Below the pieces are notes generated by a model, which searched no databases, was not told the DNA's origin, and saw only the letters and a list, made by a program, of their open reading frames with translations. From Neurospora tetraspora (lineage: Eukaryota > Ascomycota > Sordariomycetes > Sordariales > Sordariaceae): a DNA stretch of 64,000 bases. Shown here in pieces: positions 1 to 11,945 of the stretch. Within the stretch, counting starts at the first letter, position 1. Each line of letters starts with the position of its first letter. Location of the stretch: NCBI RefSeq assembly GCF_033439725.1, contig NW_026944383.1:6696001-6760000 (forward strand). Reading direction: 5' to 3'. The translations under genes and the position numbers were made by a program.

Positions 1-2052
1 TGGCCGGGGTAGATCCACTGCAAGCCACGCCTGAAACATGCACCAGAAAAACAGCAAGTACAGGGGGCAAAGGGGACAAATGCGGGGAAGCCATGTTCAC
101 CATGCCCTCACTTTGATAATTTCAGTCAACTCCATTCTTCCTTCCTTCCAGCCTATGAGGTGGCGGGGGAACAAAGGCGCCTGCACTCTGCAGCAGAAAG
201 ATGAAGTGAGTGCAACAGCCTCTTGTACAGCAACAGCCAATTTGGACCCCAACATGTCGTAACTTATACAAAGTTTTGAAATGTCGATGCATTACACGCA
301 TTACACGCATGCGGTCGATCCAGCTCCTTCAAACGACGAGGAACCACGACAACACGCCTAGCCGTCGACAGTTCCCGTCCCGTTTCAGCAACCGCGTTGG
401 CCGACCATACATGGTGAAACACACTACATTTTCTCTGAACTAACATGATCTTTTTTCTTCCATCTTACCTCTTCAAGGTAAGGTTTGCGAACTCTCCATC
501 CGAAACAGCCGATCAGATACGCCTCCGTTCGTTGATACGAGCCTTGTTCTCGCCTCTTCTCTCTACATACAGGTATCCGTCCCGAGGATTTGGCCCCCCC
601 GAGCCCCCATTTGGCCCCCATCTCCATCATGGGCTTGGTTTTTGATATTGGATATTTCGGAACGAAGATCAGACAACCAAGACATGGAATGGAACTTTGA
701 CAACATATGACACATTGACACACACACAGAGAACGATAACTATTTCAAGTCATCCTTGATCAAGTGCTTCCATCCTACAACTGAAAAAGATCCATGATCG
801 CCAAGTCGCCCCCATCAAACACAGATCGATGTCTTTGAGGTCTTGGGTCTGCAGTGGTGGGTTCCAGACCCGATCGTCGCTGTCGCTGTTTTTTGTCTCA
901 TTGTCCTGTCATCAATGTTTTTGTGAAACGAGACAAGGAACAGAGAACACAGAATGGACCAAACAGAGAAAAAGTAGGGAAGCGGAAGGGTTCAATCTAA
1001 TCTAGTAGGAAGAATGGATCTAGAAGGGTTCTGCATGCTGTCTTGTCTCGTATGTGTCTCGCCTCGCTCGTTCGTCGTGTGCGTGTGCAGATTCTTCTGT
1101 ATCACCACCACGCCACCACCACCACCTCGAATTGTTGTCCCCCGGCCGGCATGATTTGTCTGTCTGTCTGTCTGTCTGCCTGCCTGCCTGTCCTGTGTTG
1201 TCAAACAGACAGACTCCAGAGACACGACTACAGACACGACTCGGTCACTCGAGTACAAGTCCGTGTTACCATGCAATTTTACTTTTTTTCTGTCTGTTGG
1301 GGGGGATGAAAGGGACGAAGGGGGGGGGGGGGGAATGGGGGTAGTACCACCACCTGTCACAAGACACCACGACACCATCTATTTCATTGTTGGAATCACA
1401 GGTGGGCAAGGGCAGGCAAGGGCAGGCAAAAGGCAAATTGATTTTCGTTACGACTAGGTTTCATGTGTAGGTGGGCAGGTAAAGACAAGGCAAAGGGAAA
1501 TTGATTTTCGTCACTGCTGGGTTGAGTGTTTGTGTGTGTGTGTGTGGTTTCGTCTGTGTTGTGTCCATAAAGTAGCGTAGTTTCATTGCTACTATGTGCA
1601 AGTGAAAGGTGAGCTAAGGTAAGGTAGAGAGAGAAGTATGCTACGCTATCATCCAAGCAATGTACGAAAGGAAAGGTGTTATGTGTGTGTGTGTGTGAAC
1701 TGTGAAACCCCGGAATCAACTCCGCCACCCCGACCGTGACCTTGACCGTGACTCCGTCCCATTATTCCCAAAAACACCCCGGTGTTTCCCCCCCTTTCCC
1801 TTCGCTGTACCGTACCGTACCGACCTGAACCGAACCTCGAAGCAAACCGACCGACCGACCGACCGACCGACCGACCGACCGACTGACTGAGCTGGCTAAC
1901 AAAATTCTCAAAGAAACAGACCAATATTGCTCCAGTCCGTGTTTCTATATGGTATCCCATCCATCCATCCAACATGTCTTCCACCATAGTACATAAAAAC
2001 AAGAAAAGTAAACAAGCAGAAGAAAAGGCTGAGATATCTAAATCGCCACGCT
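1..2052. other. Non-coding, downstream side of the Gln-rich gene
   Basis: I see no convincing gene here. The stretch contains many simple repeats: GTCT/GCCT runs near 1157-1190, a poly-G run near 1320, GT runs near 1528 and 1682, and a (CCGA) tetranucleotide array near 1849-1883. Short open frames across it translate into His/Thr or Arg/Gly low-complexity strings typical of microsatellites, not of protein domains. The right part probably includes the 3' untranslated region of the minus-strand gene that ends at 2053. Confidence 0.6.
1849..1884. repeat. (CCGA)n tetranucleotide microsatellite
   Basis: About eight to nine tandem copies of a CCGA/GACC unit, ending in a degenerate GACTGACTGA tail. 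It lies in non-coding DNA beyond the 3' end of the neighbouring minus-strand gene. It explains the Arg/Ser/Val/Gly-repeat and Thr/Asp-repeat translations seen in this area. Confidence 0.85.
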
Positions 2053-3444
2053 TCACGAAATCTCGCTCGCACCTCTCTTCCTCCCCGCGCTTCCCGACTC
2101 CGTCGTGCCCAACTGGACCTCCTCCGATCCCATCCCCTCCGGCGACATAACAACAGCATCTTCCACCTTTGTACGCTGCTGCTGCTGCTGCTGTTGATGT
2201 TGATGTAAAGACGGAACAGCAGTCACCTTCATCTTAGGCCCTTGGTCGTTACCATAAACGCACTCATACACCACGTTTTCCTCCTCTCCGCCTTCTTCAT
2301 CCTCATATTCCTCCTCCTCTTCGTCATACTCTTCTCCTTCGTAATCATCCTCATACTCATCTTCATAGTACTCCTCCTCGTCCTCCTCCGAACTCTCCTC
2401 GCTATCGCTCTCATCCAGGTTCAACACCCCCAAAAGCGGGACGTCGATCCGAGCCAGCTGCGACTTGATCAGGTTATCCGCGATGGTGAACATCTGCGAA
2501 TCTTTGTCTTCGGTCTTGGTTTCTGGCAACTCGTCCCCGTTGCCGCCGCCCAGAGCAAAAATGGCTTCGGCTTGGTCCTGGAGGGGATCGTGGACTTCTG
2601 GTGATGGCTGGGGCACTACCACCTTTCCCTTCTCTGTTGCCGTCGTTGTTGTGGTGATAGCAGCAGCAGGAGAAGTAGGCGGTAAAATCCCAATAGGCAC
2701 ATCCAAAACCCACCTCCTCACCACCTTCCCCTTTGTTACTTTTCCCCCGTTTCCTCCTCCTCCTCCTCCTCCTCCTCCTCCTCCTCGGAGGCGCTGCCTC
2801 TCCCTCTGCTCCAACCCGCGCTTAAACACCCTCTTCTGCTTGCGCCGCCGCCGCTGGATCCGATCCCGAATATACCAGGCCACCACCAGCATGGTCGCCT
2901 GCATCATCTCCTGGCACTTGGCGCGCTGCATGTTGGCCCACTGCTGGCACCGCTGCTGCTGGAAGTTGGCGATGGCTTGGCAGCGTTGTTGGTAGTAGGC
3001 GGCGATGCGCGAGGCCATGGCGAGGGATTTGGGGTCGAGGGTGGGGAATGTTGTGGGTTGTTGTGTTGGATCATCTGTTCCTGATGCTACTGCTGGGGAC
3101 GTTGTCTTCATGCCAAAAAATGGGAGATTTGTCTGTGTCTGTGGTGGTGGTGGTGGTTGTTGTGGTACGGGAGCGCTGCTGCTGGACTGCCGGGAGGATA
3201 CGGGGGTTGGCTGTTGTTGTTGTTGCTGCGCATCTTGCTGTCGCTGCTTCTGTCGTTGCTGTTCCCGTACTTGTTGGGCATGCGCGGCAAACATGTTGAA
3301 GAAAGCTTCTTGTTGAGATGTTGTTGTTGTGGTTGTTGTCTTGGACATATCGGGAGACATTGGGCCCTTGCCGAACAACGGCAGCTCCGGCGGAGGTGTC
3401 GCCGGAACGTGGGCTTGGAACGGATGCGGCATCGGTGCCGTCAT
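2053..3444 (-). CDS. Hypothetical Gln-rich, acidic protein (463 aa)
   Basis: A single uninterrupted frame starts at the ATG at 3444; an in-frame GTG just upstream is not a likely start. I do not recognise the family. The N-terminal third is Pro/Gln-rich with long Gln runs. The middle (about residues 130-200) is a predicted long helix with three similar segments each holding a Cys (QQRCQ, QQRCQ, RAKCQ), followed by a hydrophobic stretch ending in WYIRD and a strongly basic Arg/Lys run. A Gly tract follows. The C-terminal third is highly acidic (dense Glu/Asp/Tyr) and then Gln-rich again. The basic run next to an acidic tail suggests a nuclear or nucleic-acid-associated protein, but that is inference. 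Coherent composition blocks and the length support a real gene. Confidence 0.72.
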   Translation of the reverse strand: MTAPMPHPFQAHVPATPPPELPLFGKGPMSPDMSKTTTTTTTSQQEAFFNMFAAHAQQVREQQRQKQRQQDAQQQQQQPTPVSSRQSSSSAPVPQQPPPPPQTQTNLPFFGMKTTSPAVASGTDDPTQQPTTFPTLDPKSLAMASRIAAYYQQRCQAIANFQQQRCQQWANMQRAKCQEMMQATMLVVAWYIRDRIQRRRRKQKRVFKRGLEQRERQRLRGGGGGGGGGGGNGGKVTKGKVVRRWVLDVPIGILPPTSPAAAITTTTTATEKGKVVVPQPSPEVHDPLQDQAEAIFALGGGNGDELPETKTEDKDSQMFTIADNLIKSQLARIDVPLLGVLNLDESDSEESSEEDEEEYYEDEYEDDYEGEEYDEEEEEYEDEEGGEEENVVYECVYGNDQGPKMKVTAVPSLHQHQQQQQQQRTKVEDAVVMSPEGMGSEEVQLGTTESGSAGRKRGASEIS

Positions 3445-6305
3445 CACGGTTATTATTTAAGTGGTGAGTATGTGCAAATATTCGTTAAATGTCGTCGAGT
3501 GATATTTTGCTCGTTTGAGATACTCGTCGCCAAGTTCGTTGGTGATACAGATATGTTGGAGTAGCTGGGGCGATGTTTGGTAATAATAGTGGAAGCTTAT
3601 TAATACCAAGGAATGTTATCGTACGTCGTTGGCAGAATGTATGGACAGCTGATCTTATAAGATAAACCTTGAACAAGGGATACGAAGAGTTGACCACGTT
3701 AAAACAAACAGAAATAGTCTTGAGTGAAGCCCTACGGAGGGTGGGGGAAGGAAAGGAGGTCTGATTTATAACTCAGGCTGACTACACCTGATGGTTGGCA
3801 CCTTGAAGACAATCACGACTTAAACGTCCCTCGGGCCGCATCCTGGACCCGGACGGCCGCCTACGACGCGCATGCTAGATTAAGTGGGTTCATGTTATTT
3901 TGACGGCTCATCATATTTTTTTTTCTTCCGGGATTTGAACTTGGAAAGGGGGGGTGACAGACGGGCGGACTGTCAGTCCCAAGAGAAGTGTGTTTGGCCA
4001 TGATGTTGCTGGTGCAGATGGTGGAGTGAAGGGTCCTGAGGGAGGGTTCTAGCCGAGTGCCCAGGCCCGAGGGAGAGTCTGCGTTGTTTTGGGACGCTAC
4101 CACCGCTACGACTTCTGCCAACGGAGCTAACTGGTGCTCGCCAGAAGCCGAGAATAGGGTAGGAGATAAGGTGTGGTGGACGGGGGTCGGGCAGGCGGAG
4201 CTGATGAAAATGGTCTGAGAAAGGGTTCGGCAAGGCTGGAAATGGTGGCAGAACTGGTACAACATGGGGTCAACATGGGCAAAAATCGGTCGATGCCGAT
4301 TACTTGCCGGCCAGTGGCCACCGAGGCCCATCCATTCACAGCCAGGCCGAGGGGCACAATCGGGCCACATTCAGTCAGACGCGGGCATTGCAGTGGCAGC
4401 TAGTGGCAGCAGTGCATACCGGGCCTCATCCCGGCACCCCTCCTCCCCGGCCTTTAGGTTTCTCCTTTACTCGGACTCCCATGGTGATGAGCATCAGATA
4501 ACATTTCCACTCGATTCGCATCATTGGGTTCCGGTAATCTGCGGTTGACTCCCGTCCGGTTCCCAGTTTCGGCTGACACGTTGTTGTTTCGTTGGCGTTG
4601 TTGGTCTGGTCGTTTTCAACTCGTCTCTTTTCTGTTGGAGTCCGTCCGCACACATCATCGTCCTTCGGAACAGACTGCCGTTTGGTTGCAGCGTCTAGAT
4701 CGTTGCGAGATCCGAGCGTCATCAACAACGCATCATCAGGTACTGGAAATGAGAAACCAAAACACCTGGACTGTCTCTGGTGGTCAAGGCTGGTCTAGTC
4801 GGATCGTAGATTCAGCCGTGACCATCCTGCTGGTGCCGGTGTCCGTAATCAAAAATGGTAAGCGTATGTAATCAAAGATGAGGCACAACATCCTTCCAGT
4901 AATCTCCTTTGTCCCCGTCCCAAGCCGTCGTTCGTCCGTTGGTGTCCTACTCTCAAAGGCGAAACCGAACAGATCAGTGATGGGTAAAACATGGTGTCGC
5001 TTAATAATGCGAGACTTGAATCACCAAACCACACGCTGTGAGCACGGGGCGCGGGTGGCCCAGACTCGGACATTCAGTAGGGTGCGCGACGGGTGTGGCT
5101 TGCGCGTTTACCCATCTCGCTGAATCTGTTTCGCTTCATTGCTTCTTGTTACGGGCGTCAACCCGATGGAGAAATGAACCGGAAAATGGTAATGCGAGAC
5201 GTCTTGTAAAGGCCCTTCTCCCAGAGCATGAATCGGATATGTAATTCCCTCCTTCGTTGGGCGACCTTCTGATTGTGCTGGCAGATGGGCCGATGAGCTG
5301 TCGTTGAATGCCACATGGAAGGAACCGGTCTCGCAAAAGTGGAATCGCTCCCAGTCAGTCGGGTTATATCGTGACATAGTCTTGCGGGAGCGGATTCCGG
5401 GAGAGGCAAAAAAGCGAAGAAACAAACCGGGGGAAGGACAAGTCATGGCCCCAGTCTGAAGCTCCCCGTTTATCGCCGAGTTGATTCCTCGCAAGTTCCA
5501 TATTAAAGCAATATTATCGGCATGCATTGAATGGCGACACGCAACCAGGTTCCCCAGATCATGTCGTTCAAAATCGGTAAAAGTCGCGGCCAGATTTGAA
5601 AAAGACGAACTGCTACAGTAGCGTTGTTGACCGGGGATTGTCCACGAGCACTGAGCCGAGACCGAGATCGGGGTGTCGGTGTTAGTGGTTCTCCGTTGCC
5701 TGTTTGGTGGACTGTTTGTTACATAGTGATGCTGGGATATCAACATCGGGCTCGTCGTCGTCCTCCGTATCAACACCAAACCCTGCAATCAGGAAGCTTA
5801 GGTCCAGGCCATCTCCAGCGATCTCCGAATGGTTTTCAGGCACAACCAGGGAAGGTCCCAGCGCAAGCATCCCCACAAACAGGGGAGGAGCGACAACCTT
5901 ACGGGATGGGCGTTGGATGGCGCGATGGCACCCCGACCCGAACGGGACAGCGGAGAAACAATTGTCCCCACTTTACCTTTGCACTTCAGAATCAACTGCC
6001 AGGTGCTGGAGGGGTCCATTTTCGGCCATTTGCACCTGATTGTTGATGATTTCCATGCCATTTTTGTCTCTTTTTTTGTCACTATTCCCACCCTCCTACA
6101 ACCCCCTCTCACGACATTGATCACGCCTCGTCACGTTGATCGCGGACCTTGACGGCAAGTATTTGAAGAAGTATTCTCGGAACTGCGCGCCATCCTGTGC
6201 ATACTCTCATACTTGGTCGCGTCAGTACCGCACGTTTCCCGTCTTCGCATTCCAAGGCCAACCAGGAACCATCGAAAAGCAACAGGCCATAATCGCCGAT
6301 TCTTG
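3445..6305. other. Intergenic region between the Gln-rich gene and MSH1
   Basis: This 2.9-kb stretch separates two divergently transcribed genes, so it should hold both promoters. Several open frames of 60-226 codons cross it on both strands, but none shows a recognisable domain, and the longest (5108-5788, minus) reads like chance sequence. I see no RNA gene and no transposon ends. Confidence 0.5.
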
Positions 6306-9300
6306 ATGCTTCCCCCGCGCCCAAAACAGGTTCCGCGCCTCTGGATAGCGTCTCTCGGCCAAAGCTGTCGCCCATGCGTTGTCAATAACATCCGAACCAC
6401 TGTTGGACGTTGTCGTGGTGCTGTCAGTGTCGGTAGATATGTGACCACTCAGACCTCGCGACCTTCCGCCGGGCCTAGACCCCCCAGCGTGCTACTCGCC
6501 GTCCCCGCCCGGCCCGTCATCGACATCACGCCGTGTTGTCCTCGACTGTTTCAGCTTCAGATTCGCGGCAAAAAGACCCGGACCGTTGTGCAGTTGAACG
6601 ATCTGCCCCTTCCGCCCGTCGTTGAATCCGCGGTCAACGGCCCTCTTTTAGTGGTGGAGGAGTCAGTCCAGGAAGAAGGCACCTCGACGGCTCGCCGCAA
6701 AAGGATCAAAAGGACGATTCTGCAGCTGGATCAGCTACCCGTGTCTCAGACTACCCTAACTTCGGATCCGATCCTGGATGCCCAGAGAGATGAAAAGCTA
6801 AATCTGGACATAGAATCTGCCAAGGTTAAACGGGGCAGGCGGAGGATCGTCAAGTTGGACGATTTGTCCACTACGCCTGTTGCTGTTGTCGACGAGGCTC
6901 TACTGCCCGTAAAAGAAGCAACCGAAGAAGCAACTGAAGAAGCAGACGAGGTAGAGCAAGATGAGCCATCAACCCAGCGTAAAAGAGGCAAGACGAGGAC
7001 GGTCAGGTTGAAGGAGATCCCTCAGGGTGCCCTCCTTCCCGACGAGTCTTTCCCGTCACCGCAGCAGGAAGACCAAGAACCGGCTTACCCAGCAGTAATC
7101 CAACAGCATCGCCAAAATATGCAAAAGTTTGACAACTGCGTCTTGCTAACGCGCGTGGGAGGCTTCTACGAGATATACTTTGAGCATGCCGAGGAGGTCG
7201 GCCCGCTTCTGAACCTCAAAGTCTCCCAAAAGAAAACGAACGGCGGCCCTGTCCCAATGGTAAATCTTCTCCGTCTGTCCTTGTATCCATGTGTGTCTAC
7301 TATGTCTCCCCACCGTGGCTTCCCAGTCGGCTCTCAAGTTAGTTCCCCTATTTGCACTTTGTTCTGATCATAGACCTTCTTCTAGGCTGGGTTTCCTTTC
7401 TTCCAACTTGAACGTCACCTCAAAGTCTTAGTTCAAGACCTGAATCGCCATGTAGCCATAGCGGAGGAGTACAAGAACTCACCTTCAGAGCAGATCAAAT
7501 CGGGTGGTTTGATACACAATCGCAGAGTGTCACGTATTATTACTCCGGGCACTCTGATCGACGAGAACTTCATGGACCCGTATGCAAACAACTACATCAT
7601 GGCCATACACCTGCCTTCGGTCAAATTGGAGGAAGGCACGAGTTCTCAAGAAGCCTTGAACTCGGGACAAGGCCAAAAGAAGGAGTCCCTTATAGGTCTA
7701 GCATGGCTAGACTTATCCACGGGCAACTTCTACACCCAGCAGACAAGTCTGATATCCCTAGGCAGTGTCCTCTCGCGGGTATCTCCGCGAGAGATAGTAC
7801 TGGACAAGTCACTGGAGTCTGCTGAAGGACACGATATCTTGTCCGTCTTGAACGAGGAGAGATATCCCTTCACCTACTCACCGCAAGGCGAGGATATACA
7901 AACCCTCAAGGACTGGGCGCCGATGCTGGACGCAAAAATACCTGCAGAAACAGTAATCAGATTCACCGACGATGAGATCAAGGCAGGCAACATCTTGCTT
8001 CACTATGTCGGAGACCGACTTCAGGGCTTGAGCATGAAGCTTCAACCGCCAACACGCCATGATAACATGCAAATCATGGCTATCGACAAGAACAGCATGC
8101 GATCTCTGGAGATCAAGCAGACCATAAGGGACGGCCTTTTTGCAGGAAGCTTGTTACATGCCATGAGACGGACGGTGACCAAGAGTGGCGCGAGACTGCT
8201 TAATGAGTGGCTCAGTAAGATACCCCTTTACCCCTTTTACCTACGTCGATAAACAAACTCACTGACCGACGTAGGCGCCCCCTCAACGTCCCTCTCGGTA
8301 ATAAACTCCCGTCTCGACCTCATAACCCGCTATATCGAGAACCCGGACCTCAGCGACGCCATCACGGTCCTCCTCCGTCGCTCCCACGACACCCAGCGTC
8401 TCGTCCAAAAATTTGCTCTCAACCGCGGTGACGCCGACGATCTCCTCCGGCTCGCCAGCACCATCAAAGCCACCGAGGACATTGTCAACCACCTCAAGTC
8501 CACCATCTCCTCAGACAACCCAGACAACGGTTGCTTAACCAAGCTAATCGACCGCATAAGCCTCGAGCAACCGCTCAAGCTCGCCAAGCGGATCTGGGAC
8601 GCCATCGACGAGGAAGGACTCGTCCAGCAACATCAGCTCGAAGACAGCGAGACAGGCGAGATGCTTGCTCTTGCGCAAGAGATTGTTAAAGATGAAGGGA
8701 CGGAGGAGGATGGTCGTGCGCTGTTACCCAAGGGGGCGACGGCAAAGAGTAATAGGGCCAGAGCGGAACTGACCCAAAACCAAAATCAAAAGGAAAAGGA
8801 TATGTCGAAAGACAACAACAAGAAAATGAGTCTAAGGACTTACTACGGCGAAGACAACCAGGTCTGGATCATGAAGCCCAAGGCCAACAGGGCGTTGGCC
8901 AAGCTTCACGCCGAGCTGGAGTCGCTTCAGGAACAAAAGGAGAAGCTTACCGAGGAGTTTCGCGCAAGGTATGCGGCGCCGTCGCTTACGCTTAATTGGA
9001 AAGCTGGACTGGGCCATGTTTGCCTTGTTAGAGGGAGGGATGCTCGACTGGCAGCAGCGGGAGGAACGAGTCATCGTAGTCGCACGGCAGGAACAAGTGC
9101 TGCTACGACAACATCCACCAACAGCAGCAGCAGCAGTAGCAGCATGTCCGACCCACTAGACCTCATCATCCCCGATCCCATCCCAGACACCACCACCACC
9201 GACGCCGACCTCACCGACCCCGATGCTGACCTCGACCCCAACCCCGAGCCCGTCCCAGAACCCGAATCCCTCTCCACCCTCCGCACCCTCTCCGCCACCC

Positions 9301-10328
9301 GCACCACCCGCACCTTCCACCACCCCCTCTGGACCTCCCTCGGCGAATCGCTCGACCACGTGCGCCTCCGCATCCGCTCCGAAGAAACCGCTCTCTTCTC
9401 CTCCCTTCGCTCCAACGTGGTGACCTTGCTGATCAAACTCCGTCGCAACGCTTTGGTGCTTGACGAGCTTGACATCGCCACCTCTTTATCACGGTTGGCA
9501 ACGGAGCAGAACCTCGTCCGCCCCATTCTGCACGATTCCTCCACCACTACCAACGGTTCTCAAGGGACGGGGACGGGGACGAGGACGGTTATAGTGGGAG
9601 GTCGCCACCCCACCGTCGAACCCTCCCTCCTCTCACGCGGGATGACGTTTCAAAAAAACGATTGCTTGGTTGGGTCGCCGGGGCAAGGACGGATCTGGTT
9701 GATTACGGGTCCGAACATGGCTGGTAAGAGCACCTTTCTGCGGCAGAACGCGTTGATCACCATCTTGGCGCAGATGGGGTGTTATGTCCCCGCGGATTAT
9801 GCGGAGCTGGGTATTGTTGATGCCATCTTCAGCAGGGTCGGGTCGGCGGATAACTTGTATGCGGACCAGAGCACGTTTATGGTGGAGATGATGGAGACGG
9901 CGGCAATATTGCGGCAGGCGACGCCGAGGAGCTTTGTGATTATGGATGAGATTGGGAGGGGGACGACGCCGGAGGATGGTACGGCTGTGGCGTTTGCGAG
10001 TCTGCATCACTTGTTGACGGTGAATAAGTGTCGGGGGTTGTTTGCGACGCATTTTCATGCGGTTGGGGATATGGTGAGGGAGCAGGGGATGATGGTTGAG
10101 GATGGTGCGAGCAGTGCGAGTGCGAATGGGGGCGTGGCCATGTATTGCACGGATGTGGAGGAGGATGAGAGCGGTGGGTTTGTCTATGTGCACAAGCTGC
10201 GGAAGGGCATGAACAGGCAGAGTCATGCTCTGAAAGTTGCTCGCCTGGCTGGGCTGCCAGAGCCGGCCATCAAGGTCGCTCAGCAAGTGTTGGCGGCTCA
10301 GGGAGTTGTAGCCTCGGAGTCACGGTAA
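6306..10328 (+). CDS. msh1: MSH1, mitochondrial MutS-family mismatch repair protein
   Basis: Three exons: 6306-7259, 7386-8214 and 8275-10328 (introns of 126 and 60 bp with GTAAAT and GTAAGA donors), giving about 1278 aa. MutS proteins bind mismatches as dimers and use ATP; MSH1 acts in mitochondrial DNA maintenance. The start is the ATG at 6306, because the upstream open frame begins with TTG. The first 100 residues are Arg-rich and poor in acidic residues, as in a mitochondrial presequence. The mismatch-binding domain I is visible at the end of exon 1 (GGFYEIYFEHAEE, the F-x-E region). The connector/core follows (LNEWLS, then INSRLDL across intron 2). The ATPase has Walker A GPNMAGKST at about residues 1073-1081, then DEIGRGTTPEDG and ATHFHA. 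It is longer than yeast MSH1 because of a charged N-terminal linker and a Ser/Asp/Pro-rich insertion (about residues 855-930). Confidence 0.93.
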
Positions 10329-10874
10329 AACAAAAGGTTCATTAGAGTCACGGTTGGAAACTTGTAGCATGGGAAAAAGTTTGGTTTGTTCAAGGATTTT
10401 ATTGAGAGGGTATCTGAGAGGATCTAGATGCATCTGGAAAAGTAGAGTTAGCCTCTGTATACCCCATTTGTATGATAGTTGTAGAGCAGGACAAAAATCG
10501 GGGGTGTTTAGGAGTGTCTCATAAAGTAGTTGTTTGTGATGGGTTTTCATCAATGATAATCAGGGTTAAAAAGCTCTTTGATTTTTTCTAATCATCGACA
10601 CTCCAAGGGAAGGGCAGGAGAGGTGCTGGGAATGAGAGAAAAGAAAAGACTAACCTGATGGATTTGAGAAAACAAGCAGGACATTTTCACATGTACCCGC
10701 ACAGTTTCATCAAGATTGCAAACAGACTCATCAGAAGGAGACCACCAATATGATGTGCTTAATTGAGCAGCAAATGATCTATGTAGCTGAGGGCCAAGAT
10801 TATTCGTCTCTTTACCCAACCTAAACCAACTTTGCCGCCCCTCAAACACTTCAATCAAGAAGTCAGGGAGACAT
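10329..10874. other. Convergent 3' intergenic region of MSH1 and P0
   Basis: MSH1 and the ribosomal P0 gene converge here. A minus-strand open frame continues from P0 down to 10592, but its sequence after the P0 intron donor at 10940 does not resemble P0, and the true stop is reached by splicing at 10875. The rest is likely 3' untranslated sequence. Confidence 0.6.
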
Positions 10875-11945
10875 TTAGTCGCTAGAGAAACAGTTAGCTT
10901 GGACGTCATATAACAAGGGACATTATCAGGGAATACGCACAAGAGACCGCCGAAGCCGCCATCATCCTCATCAGACTCCTCCTTCTCCTCCTCCTTCTCC
11001 TCGGCCTTGCCAGCGGCAGGGGCAGCCTCGGTGGAAGCGGCGGGAGCGGCGGAAGCATAAGCGTCGGGGTTGGCAATGCGGTCCTTGAGCTGCTCGATCT
11101 CGGGCCAGCTGATCTCGGTCTCGACAGCGACGGCAAGAACCTTCTTGTAGGCGTTGACGACGGAGTGGATGACGGAGGGAAGGGTGGGGAAGTTGAGAGC
11201 GAGCGAGAGGCTGGCAATGGTGGTGATGGCAGTGGAGAAAGCCTTGAGGAGCTGCTCCTCGGAGATGTCGAGGACATCAGAGGGGAAGGTGTTGCCCTGG
11301 TCGTAGACCTGAGCGATGCCCATACCGTAGGTGAAGGGAGAGATGTTGAGCATGTTCAACAGGGTAGCCTCAGAGGGGCCGACCTTGGCGCCAGCCTCAA
11401 CGAGCTTGAGATCGGTGGTGATTTCAATGGTACCACGGGCGATCTTGGTGGGGACACCGAGGGCCTGGAAGAACGAGGTCTTGCCGGGTTCCATACCGGT
11501 GTTGCCGGCGGGGATCCAGACATCGGCAGGGGCGATAGCACCGGCACGGGCGGGGGCAGCGACCTTGTTGGCGAGGATCTTGTCACGGACCTCCTTGAGG
11601 TCGCCGTTGGTGAAGACGAAACCAACGTTGCCCTTGACGAAGGGGAGAAGACGCTCGTACTCGGGGGTGTCGACGACGAAGGTCTTGAGGGCACGGCGAA
11701 CCTACAAAGCAAACCGTGTTAATTTCTGGCTTTCCGGGATCGCGACAGTCTTGCGACAACGGTAAACGTACCATGGTGTTCTTGCCCATCAAGACGACAG
11801 CCTCACCGCGGAGGGACTGTCTGATCTCGTGCATCTGCTGAGAGCTGACATTGTCGACGGAGACGATGAAGATGGACCGGTAATCCTCCAACAAGCCCTT
11901 CAGCTTGTCGAAGTAACCGGCCTTGTTAGCAGACTTGCCCCCCAT
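10875..11945 (-). CDS. rpp0: 60S acidic ribosomal protein P0 (uL10)
   Basis: P0 forms the base of the ribosomal stalk, binding 28S rRNA and the P1/P2 dimers that recruit elongation factors. Exons read 11945-11772, 11701-10941 and a last exon of only 7 nt, 10881-10875 (313 aa). The N-terminus ([15 protein letters not shown]) and the rRNA-binding domain match the family. An Ala-rich hinge is followed by the acidic tail [14 protein letters not shown]. Without splicing the frame would run past the tail into unrelated residues. A 59-bp intron (donor GTGCGT at 10940, branch GCTAAC, acceptor CTAG at 10882) restores the universal ending GGLFD followed by stop. Intron 1 is 70 bp with donor GTACGT. The gene is divergent from TRM82. 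The length equals that of other fungal P0 proteins. Confidence 0.96.
10882..10940 (-). other. 59-bp terminal intron of P0 before a 7-nt coding exon
   Basis: Read on the minus strand the intron begins GTGCGT, has a canonical branch site GCTAAC about 15 nt before its end, and ends CTAG. It joins ...GGL-TT to C-GAC-TAA, which spells the conserved stalk C-terminus LFD. The exon after it contributes only the third base of the Phe codon, the final Asp codon and the stop codon. Confidence 0.9.

Noticed and set aside
992-1378. Frames of 88-128 codons on both strands
   Set aside because: They translate GTCT, GT and poly-G microsatellites; no protein-like content.
3905-3960. tRNA-like B box (GTTCAAATCC on the minus strand) with a run of A after it
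   Set aside because: The T-arm stem does not pair and no A box or acceptor stem can be formed around it.
5108-5788. 226-codon minus-strand frame upstream of MSH1
   Set aside because: No domain, no splice logic, random-like composition, and it lies in the MSH1 promoter region.
6213-6305. Upstream 31-codon extension of MSH1
   Set aside because: The frame begins with TTG; the first in-frame ATG is at 6306.
10592-10939. C-terminal extension of P0 in the unspliced frame
   Set aside because: The P0 tail is complete after splicing to 10875; the extension is intron plus 3' untranslated sequence.
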